Origin: Pseudonocardia hydrocarbonoxydans
GTDB lineage: Bacteria > Actinomycetota > Actinomycetes > Mycobacteriales > Pseudonocardiaceae
NCBI RefSeq assembly: GCF_006539565.1
Contig: NZ_BJNG01000005.1
Coordinates: 124,001-188,000, forward strand
Direction: 5' to 3'
DNA length: 64,000 nt
The position numbers and the translations under genes are program-made. The first letter of the stretch is position 1; every line of letters begins with the position of its first letter. Shown piece after piece: positions 1 through 8,984 of this stretch. The notes beneath the pieces were generated by a model that was not told the origin of the DNA, did not search any database, and saw only the letters and a program-made list of their open reading frames with translations.

Positions 1-116
1 GCTTGAAATCCCAAGCGATACCTCCGAGTAGGCCACGTGTTGCTGCACATGCCTATCGCCACCTACCGTCTGGTAACGACGGCGACGCGGCCGTCCGAGC
101 CCCCCAGGAGCCCACG

Positions 117-1370
117 ATGACCGCACCCACCACCTCGATGGGTGGCGCGCTGCGCCACCTCGCGGCCTACAACGCCACCGCGGCGACCCGCACCACCGCC
201 GAGCTGACGCGTTCGGCGGCGCACCTGTGGCTCGACGCCGTGACCCGTCCGCGCACGCCGTGGGCCAACGCCGCCCGCGGCGCGCTGTGGTGGAGCACCA
301 TGCTCGACCGGCGCGAGCCGACCTGGCACCGCGCCAACACCGTCGCGCTCACGACGCCGTTCGCGTACCTGCGCGACTTCACCGACCCCGCCGACGCGGG
401 CGACGACGTCGTCCCCACGCTGGTGCTGCCGCCCCAGGCCGGGCACTCCAGCCACGTCATCGACTTCTCCCCGCGGCAGAGCCAGCTCGCCGTGCTCGCC
501 GGGGCCGGCCTCACGAAGCTGTACGCGCTGGAGTGGCGCCCGGCGACCACCGCGACCCGCGACGTCGGCATCACCGACTACCTCGAGGTCATCGACCGGT
601 CGATCCGCCGCATGGGCGGGCGCGCCAACCTCGTCGGCGACTGCCAGGGCGGCTGGCTGGCCGCGATCTACGCGGCGCTGCACCCCGAGCGGGTGCACAC
701 CCTCACCCTCGCCGGGGCACCGATCGACTTCCACGCGGGCGAGTCCGTCATCGCCTCCTCCACCCGGGCCATGACCGGGGCGCTCGGCCTGGCCCCGTAC
801 AAGGCGCTGGTCCGGATGGGCGGAGGCAACATGCCCGGGCGTGCCGTGCTGGCCAACTTCATCGGGATCCAGCCGCAGTCCGAGGTCTCGCGCCAGCTGC
901 AGCTGCTGCAGAACATCGACGACGAGGCCCACGTCGAGCGCTACCGGGTCTTCGAGGACTGGTTCAAGCACACCCAGGACATCCCCGGCGCGTTCTACCT
1001 GTGGCTCGTCGAGCACCTGTTCCACGGCAACGAGCTGATCTCCGGCGACCTGGTGATCGACGGCCGTCGCGCCGACCTCGCGAACATCACCTGCCCGCTG
1101 TTCCTGCTCGCCGGGTCGACCGACCACATCACGCCGCCCGCGCAGCTGTTCGCCGCGGCCGACGCCGTCGGCACGCCGCCGGAGCAGATCACCCGGCGCA
1201 CCGCGCAGGGCGGGCACCTCGGGCTGTTCATGGGCCGCGACGCGCTGCGCGACGACTGGCGGCCGCTGATGGAGGCCGTGTACGCGCTGTCGACCTCGGC
1301 CGGTCCGCGTCCGGAGCACGCGGACGCCGTGGCCGACCCGCGGGACACCCCGCGGCTCCCGGCGCCCTGA
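117..1370 (+). CDS. Alpha/beta hydrolase, PHA synthase/depolymerase-like
   Basis: A 417-residue alpha/beta-hydrolase with a cysteine nucleophile elbow, GDCQGG near residue 176. Polyhydroxyalkanoate synthases use Gly-x-Cys-x-Gly at this place. The charge-relay candidates follow in order: Asp in AGSTDHITPP and His in GGHLGLFMGR. The role is therefore probably acyl transfer or ester hydrolysis on hydroxyalkanoyl substrates, but the chain is shorter than a typical class I synthase, so substrate and direction are open. The ATG at 117 is chosen over the upstream in-frame TTG because AGGAG lies 6 bases before it. No signal peptide. It stands alone and is followed by a hairpin. Confidence 0.8.
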   Translation: MTAPTTSMGGALRHLAAYNATAATRTTAELTRSAAHLWLDAVTRPRTPWANAARGALWWSTMLDRREPTWHRANTVALTTPFAYLRDFTDPADAGDDVVPTLVLPPQAGHSSHVIDFSPRQSQLAVLAGAGLTKLYALEWRPATTATRDVGITDYLEVIDRSIRRMGGRANLVGDCQGGWLAAIYAALHPERVHTLTLAGAPIDFHAGESVIASSTRAMTGALGLAPYKALVRMGGGNMPGRAVLANFIGIQPQSEVSRQLQLLQNIDDEAHVERYRVFEDWFKHTQDIPGAFYLWLVEHLFHGNELISGDLVIDGRRADLANITCPLFLLAGSTDHITPPAQLFAAADAVGTPPEQITRRTAQGGHLGLFMGRDALRDDWRPLMEAVYALSTSAGPRPEHADAVADPRDTPRLPAP

Positions 1371-1404
1371 CGGGCCGCTGAGGGTGCGCTGAGACCGCGC
1401 TCGC

Positions 1405-1425
1405 TCCCGGGAACGATTCCCGGGA
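1405..1425 (+). terminator. Perfect 9-bp hairpin after the hydrolase gene
   Basis: The arms TCCCGGGAA and TTCCCGGGA are separated by 3 bases, 35 bases after the hydrolase stop and before the sigma-factor gene. There is no T-run, as is usual in high-GC actinobacteria. It could be a terminator, or a dyad operator for the sigma gene. Confidence 0.5.
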
Positions 1426-1511
1426 CGGGCGCGTTCAACCCCGTGAGAGCCCCGGCGACGACGGACCACAGCATCCGCTCACCGCCCGGGCCGCGCAGGG
1501 GAGGAAGACAC

Positions 1512-2633
1512 ATGACAGCGCCCACGAAGTCCGCGCCCACGCCCACCCGACCCACGAAGGCCCGATCGGCCGCCGTGAAGACCGTCCCGAGCCAGCGTAC
1601 CGGCTCCGGAGCCCGACCCGACTCCGCCGAGCCGGTGGCGTCGTCGGTCTTCGCGAACGCCGCTCCCGGCGAGCGTCCCGAGATGTCCGCCGAGGACCTC
1701 GACGCCCAGAGCCCCGCGGCCGACCTCGTCCGCGTGTACCTCAACGGCATCGGCAAGACCGCACTGCTCACCGCGGCCCAGGAGGTGGAGCTCGCGCGGC
1801 GCATCGAGGCCGGCGTGTTCGCCCAGCACGTGCTCGACAGCGCGGCCGCCGAGGGCACCGAGCTCGAGCGCCAGTACGCCGCCGACCTGCGGTGGATCGT
1901 GCGCGACGGCCGCCGGGCCCGCAACCACCTGCTCGAGGCCAACCTCCGGCTCGTGGTCTCGCTGGCCAAGCGCTACACCGGCCGCGGAATGCCGCTGCTG
2001 GACCTCATCCAGGAGGGCAACCTGGGCCTGATCCGCGCGGTCGAGAAGTTCGACTACGCCAAGGGCTTCAAGTTCTCCACCTACGCCACGTGGTGGATCC
2101 GCCAGGCCATCACGCGCGGCATGGCCGACCAGGCCCGCACGATCCGGCTGCCGGTGCACCTCGTCGAGCAGGTCAACAAGCTCGCGCGGATCAAGCGCGA
2201 CCTGCACCAGAAGCTGGGCCGCGACGCCACCCACGAGGAGCTGGCCGAGGAGTCCGGCATCCCCGAGGCCAAGATCGCCGACCTGCTCGACCACGCCCGC
2301 GACCCGGTGAGCCTCGACATGCCGGTGGGGTCCGAGGAGGAGGCGCCGCTGGGCGACTTCATCGAGGACGGCGAGGCCGCCGACGCCGAGACCACGGTGA
2401 TCTCGCACCTGCTCCACGACGACCTGCGGCGCGTGCTCGCCACCCTGGAGGACCGCGAGCGCAACGTCATCACGATGCGGTTCGGTCTCGAGGACGGCCA
2501 GCCGCGCACGCTCGACCAGATCGGCAAGCGCTTCGGGCTCTCCCGCGAGCGGGTCCGCCAGATCGAGCGCGAAGTCATGGCCAAGCTGCGGATCGGCGAG
2601 CGGGCCGACCGGCTGCGGGCCTACGCCAGCTGA
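1512..2633 (+). CDS. sigB: SigB-type RNA polymerase sigma factor
   Basis: A 373-residue sigma-70 protein. After a basic, low-complexity N-terminus of about 60 residues comes region 1.2 ([16 protein letters not shown], a close match to mycobacterial SigB). The core region 2 contains [18 protein letters not shown] and [12 protein letters not shown]. Region 4 contains the helix-turn-helix [19 protein letters not shown]. It would direct core RNA polymerase to promoters of general or stress genes. The ATG at 1512 is preferred over the upstream GTG because GAGGAAG precedes it. Group 2 (SigB/HrdA) is more likely than the essential SigA because the N-terminal extension is short. A strong hairpin follows. 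Confidence 0.9.
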   Translation: MTAPTKSAPTPTRPTKARSAAVKTVPSQRTGSGARPDSAEPVASSVFANAAPGERPEMSAEDLDAQSPAADLVRVYLNGIGKTALLTAAQEVELARRIEAGVFAQHVLDSAAAEGTELERQYAADLRWIVRDGRRARNHLLEANLRLVVSLAKRYTGRGMPLLDLIQEGNLGLIRAVEKFDYAKGFKFSTYATWWIRQAITRGMADQARTIRLPVHLVEQVNKLARIKRDLHQKLGRDATHEELAEESGIPEAKIADLLDHARDPVSLDMPVGSEEEAPLGDFIEDGEAADAETTVISHLLHDDLRRVLATLEDRERNVITMRFGLEDGQPRTLDQIGKRFGLSRERVRQIEREVMAKLRIGERADRLRAYAS

Positions 2634-2645
2634 GACCGACCCTCT

Positions 2646-2692
2646 GACCGGCACCACCCGCTGGGCTCCCCTGAGCGCGGGTGGCGCCGGTC
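2646..2692 (+). terminator. Sigma-factor gene terminator hairpin
   Basis: Two 16-base arms pair at 15 of 16 positions around a 15-base loop, starting 13 bases after the sigma-factor stop. It lies between two convergent genes and may serve both. Confidence 0.7.
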
Positions 2693-2771
2693 GGGTACCT
2701 GTCTACTCCCCCGGCGGCACCGCGGCGAGCCACCGCGCCGGGTCGAACTGGAGTTCACTCCAACGGGGCGC

Positions 2772-3311
2772 TCAGACCTGTGGGACGAGCGCCGACAGGG
2801 CCGCGGAGCCGCGCACCGCGGCGGCGAGGTCGACCAGCGCGGCGCCGTGCGCCGCGGCGAGCGCGGCCCCGTCGTCGGCGAGGGTGGAGCGGTCGACGTA
2901 GGCCGAGTGGTCGAAGTACAGGCCCGGCGCGAGGACCTGCACCGCGAAGAAGCCGGCCAGCACGTTGCGCAGGTCGTTGGCGGCGAGGAAGTGGTGGCCG
3001 CTCGCGCCGGTGAGGACGGTGGCCGCGGCCGTGCCCTGCAACGGCTGCGTCGTCTCCCCCCAGCGCCCGCGCTCGGTGGCCTCCAGCAGCGTCTTGAGCA
3101 GCGCGCTGTAGGTGGCGCGGTAGACCGGGCTGCCGAACACGACGGCGTCGGCGGCGTCGATCGCGGCCACGACGTCGGCGACGTCGGCTCCGCCGAGCTC
3201 GATCAGGCGGGTCGTCGCCCCGGCCGACCCGGCCCCGGCCAGCACGGCCGCGACCGCGGTGGAGGTGCGTCCCCCGGCGTCCGGGCCGCCGGAGATCCCC
3301 ACGACGTTCAT
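2772..3311 (-). CDS. NADPH-dependent FMN reductase family protein
   Basis: A 179-residue flavodoxin-like protein. The N-terminal GISGGPDAGGRTS has the FMN phosphate-binding loop pattern, and FGSPVYRATYSALLK is the typical second flavin-contacting segment of the SsuE/MsuE group. It would reduce FMN with NAD(P)H in the cytosol. Its ATG overlaps the TGA of the upstream flavin reductase gene, so the two are translationally coupled and probably act together, for instance to supply reduced flavin to a monooxygenase. No monooxygenase lies nearby. Confidence 0.85.
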   Translation of the reverse strand: MNVVGISGGPDAGGRTSTAVAAVLAGAGSAGATTRLIELGGADVADVVAAIDAADAVVFGSPVYRATYSALLKTLLEATERGRWGETTQPLQGTAAATVLTGASGHHFLAANDLRNVLAGFFAVQVLAPGLYFDHSAYVDRSTLADDGAALAAAHGAALVDLAAAVRGSAALSALVPQV

Positions 3312-3808
3312 CCGCCCTCCCCCGCGGTCACCGCGTAGCGCCCGCGGTAGTACAGCAGCGGCAGCCGCTCCGGGTCGGCCCCGAGGTCGCGCACCTGGGC
3401 GACGACGATCGTGTGGTCGCCGCCGTCGAACTCGTCGCGCAGCTCGCAGTCGATCCAGGCGCTCACGCCGTCGAGCACCGGGGCCCCCGACGGGCCGGGT
3501 CGCCACGCCACCCCGGCGAACTTGTCGACGCCCGAGCGCGCGAACCCGGTGGAGAGCTCCCGGTGGTCGGCGGCCAGCACGTTGACGCAGAACGCGCCGA
3601 CCGCCCGGATCCGCGGCCAGGTCGACGACGTGCGGGCGGGCGCGAAGCTCACCAGCGGCGGCTCCAGCGACAGCGACGAGAACGACTGGCAGGTGAAACC
3701 CAGCGGGCCGTCCGGCCCGGCGGCGGTGATCACGACGATCCCGGACACGAAGTGACCGAGCACGTCGCGCATCACCGCGGGCGAGACCGGTCCCGGTGGC
3801 GCGCTCAT
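3308..3808 (-). CDS. Flavin reductase-like FMN-binding protein
   Basis: A 166-residue protein of the HpaC/flavin-reductase fold. VITAAGPDGPLGFTCQSFSSLSLEPPLVSF is the flavin-binding stretch at residues 26-55, and the C-terminal HTIVVAQV segment is also typical. These split-barrel proteins reduce or bind FMN/FAD for two-component monooxygenases. It is the first gene of a two-gene leftward operon and overlaps its partner. Translation starts at the ATG at 3808. The partner oxygenase is unknown. Confidence 0.85.
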   Translation of the reverse strand: MSAPPGPVSPAVMRDVLGHFVSGIVVITAAGPDGPLGFTCQSFSSLSLEPPLVSFAPARTSSTWPRIRAVGAFCVNVLAADHRELSTGFARSGVDKFAGVAWRPGPSGAPVLDGVSAWIDCELRDEFDGGDHTIVVAQVRDLGADPERLPLLYYRGRYAVTAGEGG

Positions 3809-3898
3809 GACCCGAGCCTAACCACGGCTACGCGGTTCGGCCCAGCCGACAATTCATCGGCTGTTGAACTAGGGCCGGGGACGGCGCTACCGTGCTCC

Positions 3899-6478
3899 AT
3901 GCCCACCGTGCTCGGTCTCGCCCACGCCGCGGACGCCGCCCGTACCGGTGGCAAGGCCGCCCACCTGGCGGCGCTGCTGGCGGCCGGGTTCCCGGTGCCG
4001 GACGGCTTCTGCGTCACCACCGGGGCCTACGCGCGGGTGGCCACCGGGGTCCCCACCGGCGGACCGGACCTCGCCGCGCGCGCCCGCGCCGCACTGCTCG
4101 CTGCGACCGTCCCGGCCGACGTCGCGACGCAGGTACGCGCGGCCTACGCCGCGCTCGGCGCCGACGTGCCCGTGGCCGTCCGCTCGTCGGCGACCGCGGA
4201 GGACCTGCCCGACGCCAGCTCCGCCGGCCAGCAGGACACGTTCCTGCACGTCGTCGGCGCCGACGCGGTGCTCGACGCCGTGCGCCGCTGCTGGGCCTCG
4301 CTGTGGACCGACCGCGCCGTGAGCTACCGCACCGAGGCCGGGATCGACCACGGCACCGTCGCGCTGGCCGTCGTCGTCCAGCGCATGGTCGACGCGGAGG
4401 TGGCAGGCGTGCTGTTCACCGCCGACCCGGTCAGCGGACGGCGCACCCGCACCGTCATCGACGCCGCGCCCGGCCTCGGCGAGGCCGTGGTGTCGGGTGC
4501 GGTGAACCCCGACCACGTCGTGGTGGACGGCGGAGGGGTCGACGCGGACGGGGTGATCACCGAGCACCGGATCGGGGACAAGGCCGTCGCCGTCCGCGGG
4601 GTCGCGGGCGGCGGCACCGAGCGCGTCGCCGCGACCGCCCCGGAGCGGGCCTGCCTGTCCGACGACCAGGTGCACGCCCTGGTCGCGGTGGGCCGCCGGG
4701 TGGAGGCGCACCTGGGCACGCCGCAGGACGTCGAGTGGGCGATCGACGGGGAGGGCACGGTGTGGCTCACGCAGTCCCGGCCGATCACGACGCTCTACCC
4801 GCAGCCGCCGGACCGCGGGCCCGGGCTGCGCGTGTACTTCTGCGTCAGCCTGGCCCAGGGACTGACGGCGCCGATCACGCCGATGGGCATGTCCGGGTTC
4901 CGGGTGATCGCCGCAGCCGTCGCCGGAGGTGCGTTCGGGGCCCCGGTCGCCGACCCGACCGGCGGGCCGCCCGCGCTCGTCCAGCTGGGCGGGCGGGCGT
5001 TCGTCGAGGTCACCGAGGTGCTGCGGAGCCGGGTGGGCCGCGCGCTCGTGCCGCGGGTGCTCGACGTGATGGAGGCCCGTTCGGCGGTGGTGCTGCGCGG
5101 GCTGTCCGCCGAGCCGGACCTGGCCGTGCGGCCGGGCACGGTGCTGCCGGTCGTACGCGGGCTGGCGCGGGTCCTGGCCCGGTTCCGGGTGCCGCCGGTG
5201 GTCGCGCTGTCCCTGGCCTGCCCGGCGGCCGGGCGGCGCCGGGTCGACCGGCTCGGCGCCCGCCTGCGCGCGAGGACGGCCGTGCCCGCCGGGCTTCCCG
5301 CGCCTGCGCGGCTCGACCACGTCGAGCGGGTGCTGTCCGGGATCTTCCCCGTGCTGCCCTCGACGATGCCGGTCGCGGCCGCGGGGTTCCTCGGGCTGGC
5401 ACTGGCCCGCCGGGCCGCGGCGGGCGAGCTCGACGACGACGCCACCCACGAGGTGCTGCGCTCGCTCCCGCACAACGTCACCACGGAGATGGACCTGGAG
5501 CTGTGGGCCGCGGCCACCCGGATCCGCGCCGACGCCCGTTCCGCGGCCGCCCTGCGCGGCCCCCTCCCCGACGTGCTCCCGCCCGTGCTGGCCCGCGAGC
5601 TCGCCTCCTTCCTGTCCCGGCACGGGCACCGCGCCGTCGGGGAGATCGACCTCGGCGTGCCGCGCTGGTCCGACGACCCCGCCCACGTGCTCGGCGTGCT
5701 GGCCAACTACCTCCGCCTCGACGACCCCGACCGCGCCCCAGACGTCCGGTTCGCCCGGGGCGCGCGGGCCGCGGAGACGGCCGTGGCCCGGGTCGTCGAC
5801 CGGGTGCGGCGGCGGTCGCGGGTACGGGGCGCGCTGGTGGCGTTCGGGCTGAGCCGGACCCGTCAGCTCGCCGGGATGCGGGAGACGCACAAGGACCTCC
5901 TGGTCCGGGCCCTCGCCCACGTCCGCGCCCAGCTCGCCGTGATCGGTGCGGAGCTGGTCGCGCGCGGGCTGCTCGACGCCGTCGACGACGTGTACTTCCT
6001 GGAGCTGCCCGAGGCCCGCACCGCGATCGGCGGCGCCGACCACCGCGCGCTGGTCGCGGACCGTCGCGCCGCCCACGCCCGCGAGCTGCGCCGCCGGCAC
6101 GTGCCGCGCGTGCTGCTCTCCGACGGCACCGAGCCCGAGGCGCTCGCCGCACCCCCGCCCGACGGCGCGCTCGTCGGCACCCCGGCGTCGGCGGGCGTGG
6201 TCACCGCACCCGCCCGGGTGGTGCTCGACCCGGTCGGGGCGCACCTGGAACCCGGCGAGATCCTCGTCGCCCCGTCCACCGACCCCGGCTGGACCCCGCT
6301 GTTCCTCACCGCAGGCGGGCTCGTCATGGAGATGGGCGGGTCGAACTCGCACGGTGCGGTGGTGGCGCGGGAGTACGGCATCCCGGCCGTCGTCGGGGTG
6401 GCGGACGCGACGCGGCGGCTGCGCACCGGCGAGCTCGTCACCGTCGACGGGGCGGCGGGCGCGATCACGACGGACTGA
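3899..6478 (+). CDS. Rifampin phosphotransferase-like PEP-synthase-family dikinase
   Basis: An 859-residue protein in the order ATP-grasp domain, long middle domain, swivelling phosphohistidine domain. The N-terminal half shows VAVRSSATAEDLPDAS and QRMVDAEVAGVLFTADPVSG, and LTQSRPITTLYP closes the ATP-grasp part near residue 300. The carrier histidine is near residue 818 in SNSHGAVVAREYGIPAVVG. There is no PEP/pyruvate barrel after it, which is the layout of rifampin phosphotransferase (about 865 residues) rather than PEP synthase. Expected chemistry is ATP to AMP, Pi and a phosphorylated acceptor. Rifamycin as acceptor is a family-based guess. The ATG at 3899 starts at the first conserved residues. 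Confidence 0.8.
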   Translation: MPTVLGLAHAADAARTGGKAAHLAALLAAGFPVPDGFCVTTGAYARVATGVPTGGPDLAARARAALLAATVPADVATQVRAAYAALGADVPVAVRSSATAEDLPDASSAGQQDTFLHVVGADAVLDAVRRCWASLWTDRAVSYRTEAGIDHGTVALAVVVQRMVDAEVAGVLFTADPVSGRRTRTVIDAAPGLGEAVVSGAVNPDHVVVDGGGVDADGVITEHRIGDKAVAVRGVAGGGTERVAATAPERACLSDDQVHALVAVGRRVEAHLGTPQDVEWAIDGEGTVWLTQSRPITTLYPQPPDRGPGLRVYFCVSLAQGLTAPITPMGMSGFRVIAAAVAGGAFGAPVADPTGGPPALVQLGGRAFVEVTEVLRSRVGRALVPRVLDVMEARSAVVLRGLSAEPDLAVRPGTVLPVVRGLARVLARFRVPPVVALSLACPAAGRRRVDRLGARLRARTAVPAGLPAPARLDHVERVLSGIFPVLPSTMPVAAAGFLGLALARRAAAGELDDDATHEVLRSLPHNVTTEMDLELWAAATRIRADARSAAALRGPLPDVLPPVLARELASFLSRHGHRAVGEIDLGVPRWSDDPAHVLGVLANYLRLDDPDRAPDVRFARGARAAETAVARVVDRVRRRSRVRGALVAFGLSRTRQLAGMRETHKDLLVRALAHVRAQLAVIGAELVARGLLDAVDDVYFLELPEARTAIGGADHRALVADRRAAHARELRRRHVPRVLLSDGTEPEALAAPPPDGALVGTPASAGVVTAPARVVLDPVGAHLEPGEILVAPSTDPGWTPLFLTAGGLVMEMGGSNSHGAVVAREYGIPAVVGVADATRRLRTGELVTVDGAAGAITTD

Positions 6479-6481
6479 ACA

Positions 6482-6520
6482 GCGCGACTCGCGGGCACAG
6501 AACACGCGACTCGCGGCACC
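6482..6520. repeat. Two tandem copies of a short GC-rich repeat
   Basis: Two adjacent units share CGCGACTCGCGG with about 20-base spacing, directly after the dikinase stop codon. The reverse complement of the same core occurs several times at 10061-10140. Confidence 0.6.
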
Positions 6521-6639
6521 CGCGGGCGCCGACGCCATGTCCCGCGCACCGGCCGCCGGCGCCCCGGTGCCGATCACGCCGACGTCGATCGGGAGCACGC
6601 TCAGCGCGCCGCACGTCTCACCGCCGGCCCTCGACGGTG

Positions 6640-6942
6640 GCGCTGGCCGAGGCGGCGAAGGGGTGTGCCGAGCCCGCGGCCGGCTGCCTGGTGGCGGCGG
6701 CGGGCCAGGTCCTGGAGCGGGTGGGCCGGGCACCCACCTGGGCCTGGTGATCTGCGGCGGCAACGTCACGGCCGCGGACGTGGCGACGTGGACGGCCCGC
6801 TTCACCTCCCCTGAACCACCCTGCCCGCCGGTGTTCCAGCGCACCGGCAACTGGTTCATGCCGCGCCGCAACCGGCCCTTCCCCGCGCTACGCGAAGGCC
6901 ACGGAGACGCTGGACCCGTCGGAGCACGTGTTCCTCTCCTGA
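6640..6942 (+). pseudogene. Decayed fold-type II PLP enzyme (threonine-dehydratase-like) fragment
   Basis: No intact gene covers the stretch from 6521 to 7066. A coding relic can be read in two frames. Frame one gives TVALAEAAKGCAEPAAG up to about 6735. The next frame then gives LGLVICGGNVTAADVATW. The EPAAG and GLVICGGN segments, in this order and spacing, resemble the C-terminal part of the catalytic domain of threonine dehydratases. One indel near 6735 separates them and a stop codon follows in the first frame. A second short relic ending in DPSEHVFLS and a stop lies at 6886-6942 and is not assignable. The family assignment is tentative. Confidence 0.45.
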
Positions 6943-7066
6943 GCGGGTCACGCCGCCCGGAGTAGCCGGGCCGGGCCCCACCCGGCCTGGCGGACCGACC
7001 GGACGCGCCGGGGTTGGCCGTCCCGTGCCGGTGTGCCCGGACCCGGGGCGCTCCCAGGATGGTCGC

Positions 7067-7459
7067 GTGGAACGCAACGCGGCATCCGGTGTGCAGCAGG
7101 ACGTCGTGGACCTCGGGCGTCCGATCGCCTACCTCGCGCTCGCCGAGGGCACCCCCGTCCTGGACCGCGCACGCCGGCGGATCGGGGTGGTCGACCAGGT
7201 GATCGCCGACATCGACCTCGACCTGTTCCACGGCGTCGTCGTGCACACCCACCCGCTGCCCGGACGCGACCTCTACGCCGACCGCGACCAGATCGCGGAG
7301 CTTTACGAGCACGCGGTGCTGCTGGCGGTCACCGTCGAGGACCTGCACGAGCCCAGGGACCCCGGCCCTCCGCGCCGGGACGGCCATCCGCGTGGTCCCG
7401 AGACCCGGCTCGAGGCCGGGCTGCGCCGGGCCTGGGACCGAATCACCGGCCGGCGCTGA
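7067..7459 (+). CDS. PRC-barrel-like small protein
   Basis: A 130-residue protein. The central region (about residues 15-80: PIAYLALAEGTPVLDRA, RIGVVDQVIADIDLDLFHGVVV, LYADRDQIAELYEHAVLL) has the alternating beta pattern of PRC-barrel domains, which occur in stress proteins and adaptors. The C-terminus is charged and probably disordered. The GTG at 7067 is chosen because the conserved part starts soon after it. The DUF2267 gene starts 15 bases downstream, so both are probably cotranscribed. Confidence 0.6.
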   Translation: MERNAASGVQQDVVDLGRPIAYLALAEGTPVLDRARRRIGVVDQVIADIDLDLFHGVVVHTHPLPGRDLYADRDQIAELYEHAVLLAVTVEDLHEPRDPGPPRRDGHPRGPETRLEAGLRRAWDRITGRR

Positions 7460-7474
7460 CGCACGAGGAGCCCC

Positions 7475-8242
7475 ATGACCTACCAGCAGTTCCTGGCCAT
7501 GGTCGCCCGGATCGCGGACACCGACCGGGACACCGCCGAGCGCGCCTCCCAGGCCGTCCTCACGGTGCTGGGCCGGCACCTGAGCCGCGGCGAGGCCGCT
7601 GACGTGCTGGAGAGCCTCCCGCCGGAGCTGCAGGCCTACGTCTGGTCGGCGGGCAGCCCGGAGCGCTTCCCTCCCGAGGAGTTCCTGCGCCGCGTCGCCG
7701 AGCGGGAGGGCACCGACACGCTCACCGCGGAGCGGCACGCCCGGGCCGTGTTCACCGCGCTGCGCCAGGCGACCGGGCCCGACGAGTACGAGGACGTCCG
7801 CGCCCAGCTCGGGAGGCACTACGCCGCGCTGCTCGACGCCGACGCCCTCGTGCCCGATCTCGACACCGTCGTCGGCACGGTCGCCGCGAAGGCGGGGATC
7901 GACGACGACGCCGCACGCACGCTCGTCGAGGCGGTGCTCGAGACGCTCGCCGAGCGCATCGCCCCCGGCGACTCCGACGACCTCGCCGTGCGCCTGCCCG
8001 TGGCCCTGCACCCCCCGCTGCACCGCGGCCGCGACGCCGGCGAGCAGTCCCGCCGGATGGGGCCGGAGGAGTTCGTCGTCCGGGTCGCGCGGCGGGCCGG
8101 GCTGCAGCCGGACGAGGCCGCACGACGCATCCCCACGGTGTTCGCCACGCTGCGCCCGGTCGTCGGCGACGAGTTCTTCGACATCATCGTCCAGCTGCCG
8201 GACGGGTACCGCCCCCTGTTGGGCGCCGCCCGGACCGGCTGA
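7475..8242 (+). CDS. DUF2267 tandem-repeat protein
   Basis: A 255-residue, largely helical, acidic protein built from two DUF2267-type units. The first has FLRRVAEREG and a DVLESLPPELQAYVW segment. The second has FVVRVARRAGLQPDEAARRIPTVFATLRPVVG and FDIIVQLPDGYRPLL. The molecular function of DUF2267 proteins is not established. They often sit with PRC-barrel, universal-stress and similar genes, as here. An ATG follows AGGAG at a good distance. It lies in one rightward run with the PRC-barrel and metallo-hydrolase genes. Confidence 0.8.
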   Translation: MTYQQFLAMVARIADTDRDTAERASQAVLTVLGRHLSRGEAADVLESLPPELQAYVWSAGSPERFPPEEFLRRVAEREGTDTLTAERHARAVFTALRQATGPDEYEDVRAQLGRHYAALLDADALVPDLDTVVGTVAAKAGIDDDAARTLVEAVLETLAERIAPGDSDDLAVRLPVALHPPLHRGRDAGEQSRRMGPEEFVVRVARRAGLQPDEAARRIPTVFATLRPVVGDEFFDIIVQLPDGYRPLLGAARTG

Positions 8243-8255
8243 CCGAGGAGGCACC

Positions 8256-8885
8256 GTGCTCCCGCGCATCGACCGAGTCATCACCTCCGTCACCGAGACG
8301 ACCGACGACGGGCCGCGCACCGTCGAGACCAGCACCTGGCTGCTCGGTGACGACGAACAGGTCCTCGTCGTCGACGCCGCGCACGATCCCGCGCAGATCC
8401 GGGCCGCGATCGGGGACCGGCGGGTGGTCGGGGTCGCGTGCACGCACGCGCACCGCCACCACACGGACCAGGCCGTCGCGCTCGCGGACGCGGTCGGGGC
8501 GCCGACCATGCTGAACGAGGCCGACCATCCCCTCTGGGACGAGGTGCACGCCGACCACGGGCCCGACGAAGACCTCCCGCACGACGAGGAGATCGCCGTC
8601 GCGCACGTCACGGTTCGGGTGCTGCACACCCCGGGCCACACGCCCGGCTCGGTGTGCCTGTACGTGCCCGCGCTCGACGTCGTGTTCACCGGCGACACGC
8701 TGCTCAAGGGCGGCCCGCTGCGCACCGACCGGACGCTGAGCAAGTACCCGCAGATCACCCGGTCGCTGCGCGAGCGTGTGCTGGGGCTCCCGCCGGAGAC
8801 GCGCGTGCTGCCCGGGCACGGCGACGAGACGACGGTCGGTGCCGAGCGCGACCTCCCGGAGCTCGTGCCGCCGCTCGAGCCCTGA
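8256..8885 (+). CDS. MBL-fold metallo-hydrolase with altered metal motif
   Basis: A 209-residue metallo-beta-lactamase-fold hydrolase. The first metal motif reads THAHRHHTD where the family has THxHxDH, so the usual Asp is His. The remaining ligand positions are present: HTPGHTPGS, FTGDTLL and LPGHGDET. Related proteins hydrolyse glutathione or acyl-glutathione thioesters or unknown small molecules. The unusual second-metal position could mean a single-metal site. The GTG start has GAGG 9 bases upstream. It is the third gene of the PRC/DUF2267 run. Confidence 0.8.
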   Translation: MLPRIDRVITSVTETTDDGPRTVETSTWLLGDDEQVLVVDAAHDPAQIRAAIGDRRVVGVACTHAHRHHTDQAVALADAVGAPTMLNEADHPLWDEVHADHGPDEDLPHDEEIAVAHVTVRVLHTPGHTPGSVCLYVPALDVVFTGDTLLKGGPLRTDRTLSKYPQITRSLRERVLGLPPETRVLPGHGDETTVGAERDLPELVPPLEP

Positions 8886-8984
8886 TCCCCCTGATCGCAC
8901 TGTTCCCGGGGGGCGAACGGCGGAGCGCCACCTCGCCTCGGCGGAGCGAAGACGGGTGGTGCCGCCCCGGGCAGCATCCACGTC

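Noticed and set aside
2749-2762. TGGAGT-N2-ACTCCA dyad resembling a MerR-family operator
   Set aside because: It lies between the ends of two convergent genes, with no promoter or MerR gene nearby; probably chance or part of a terminator region.
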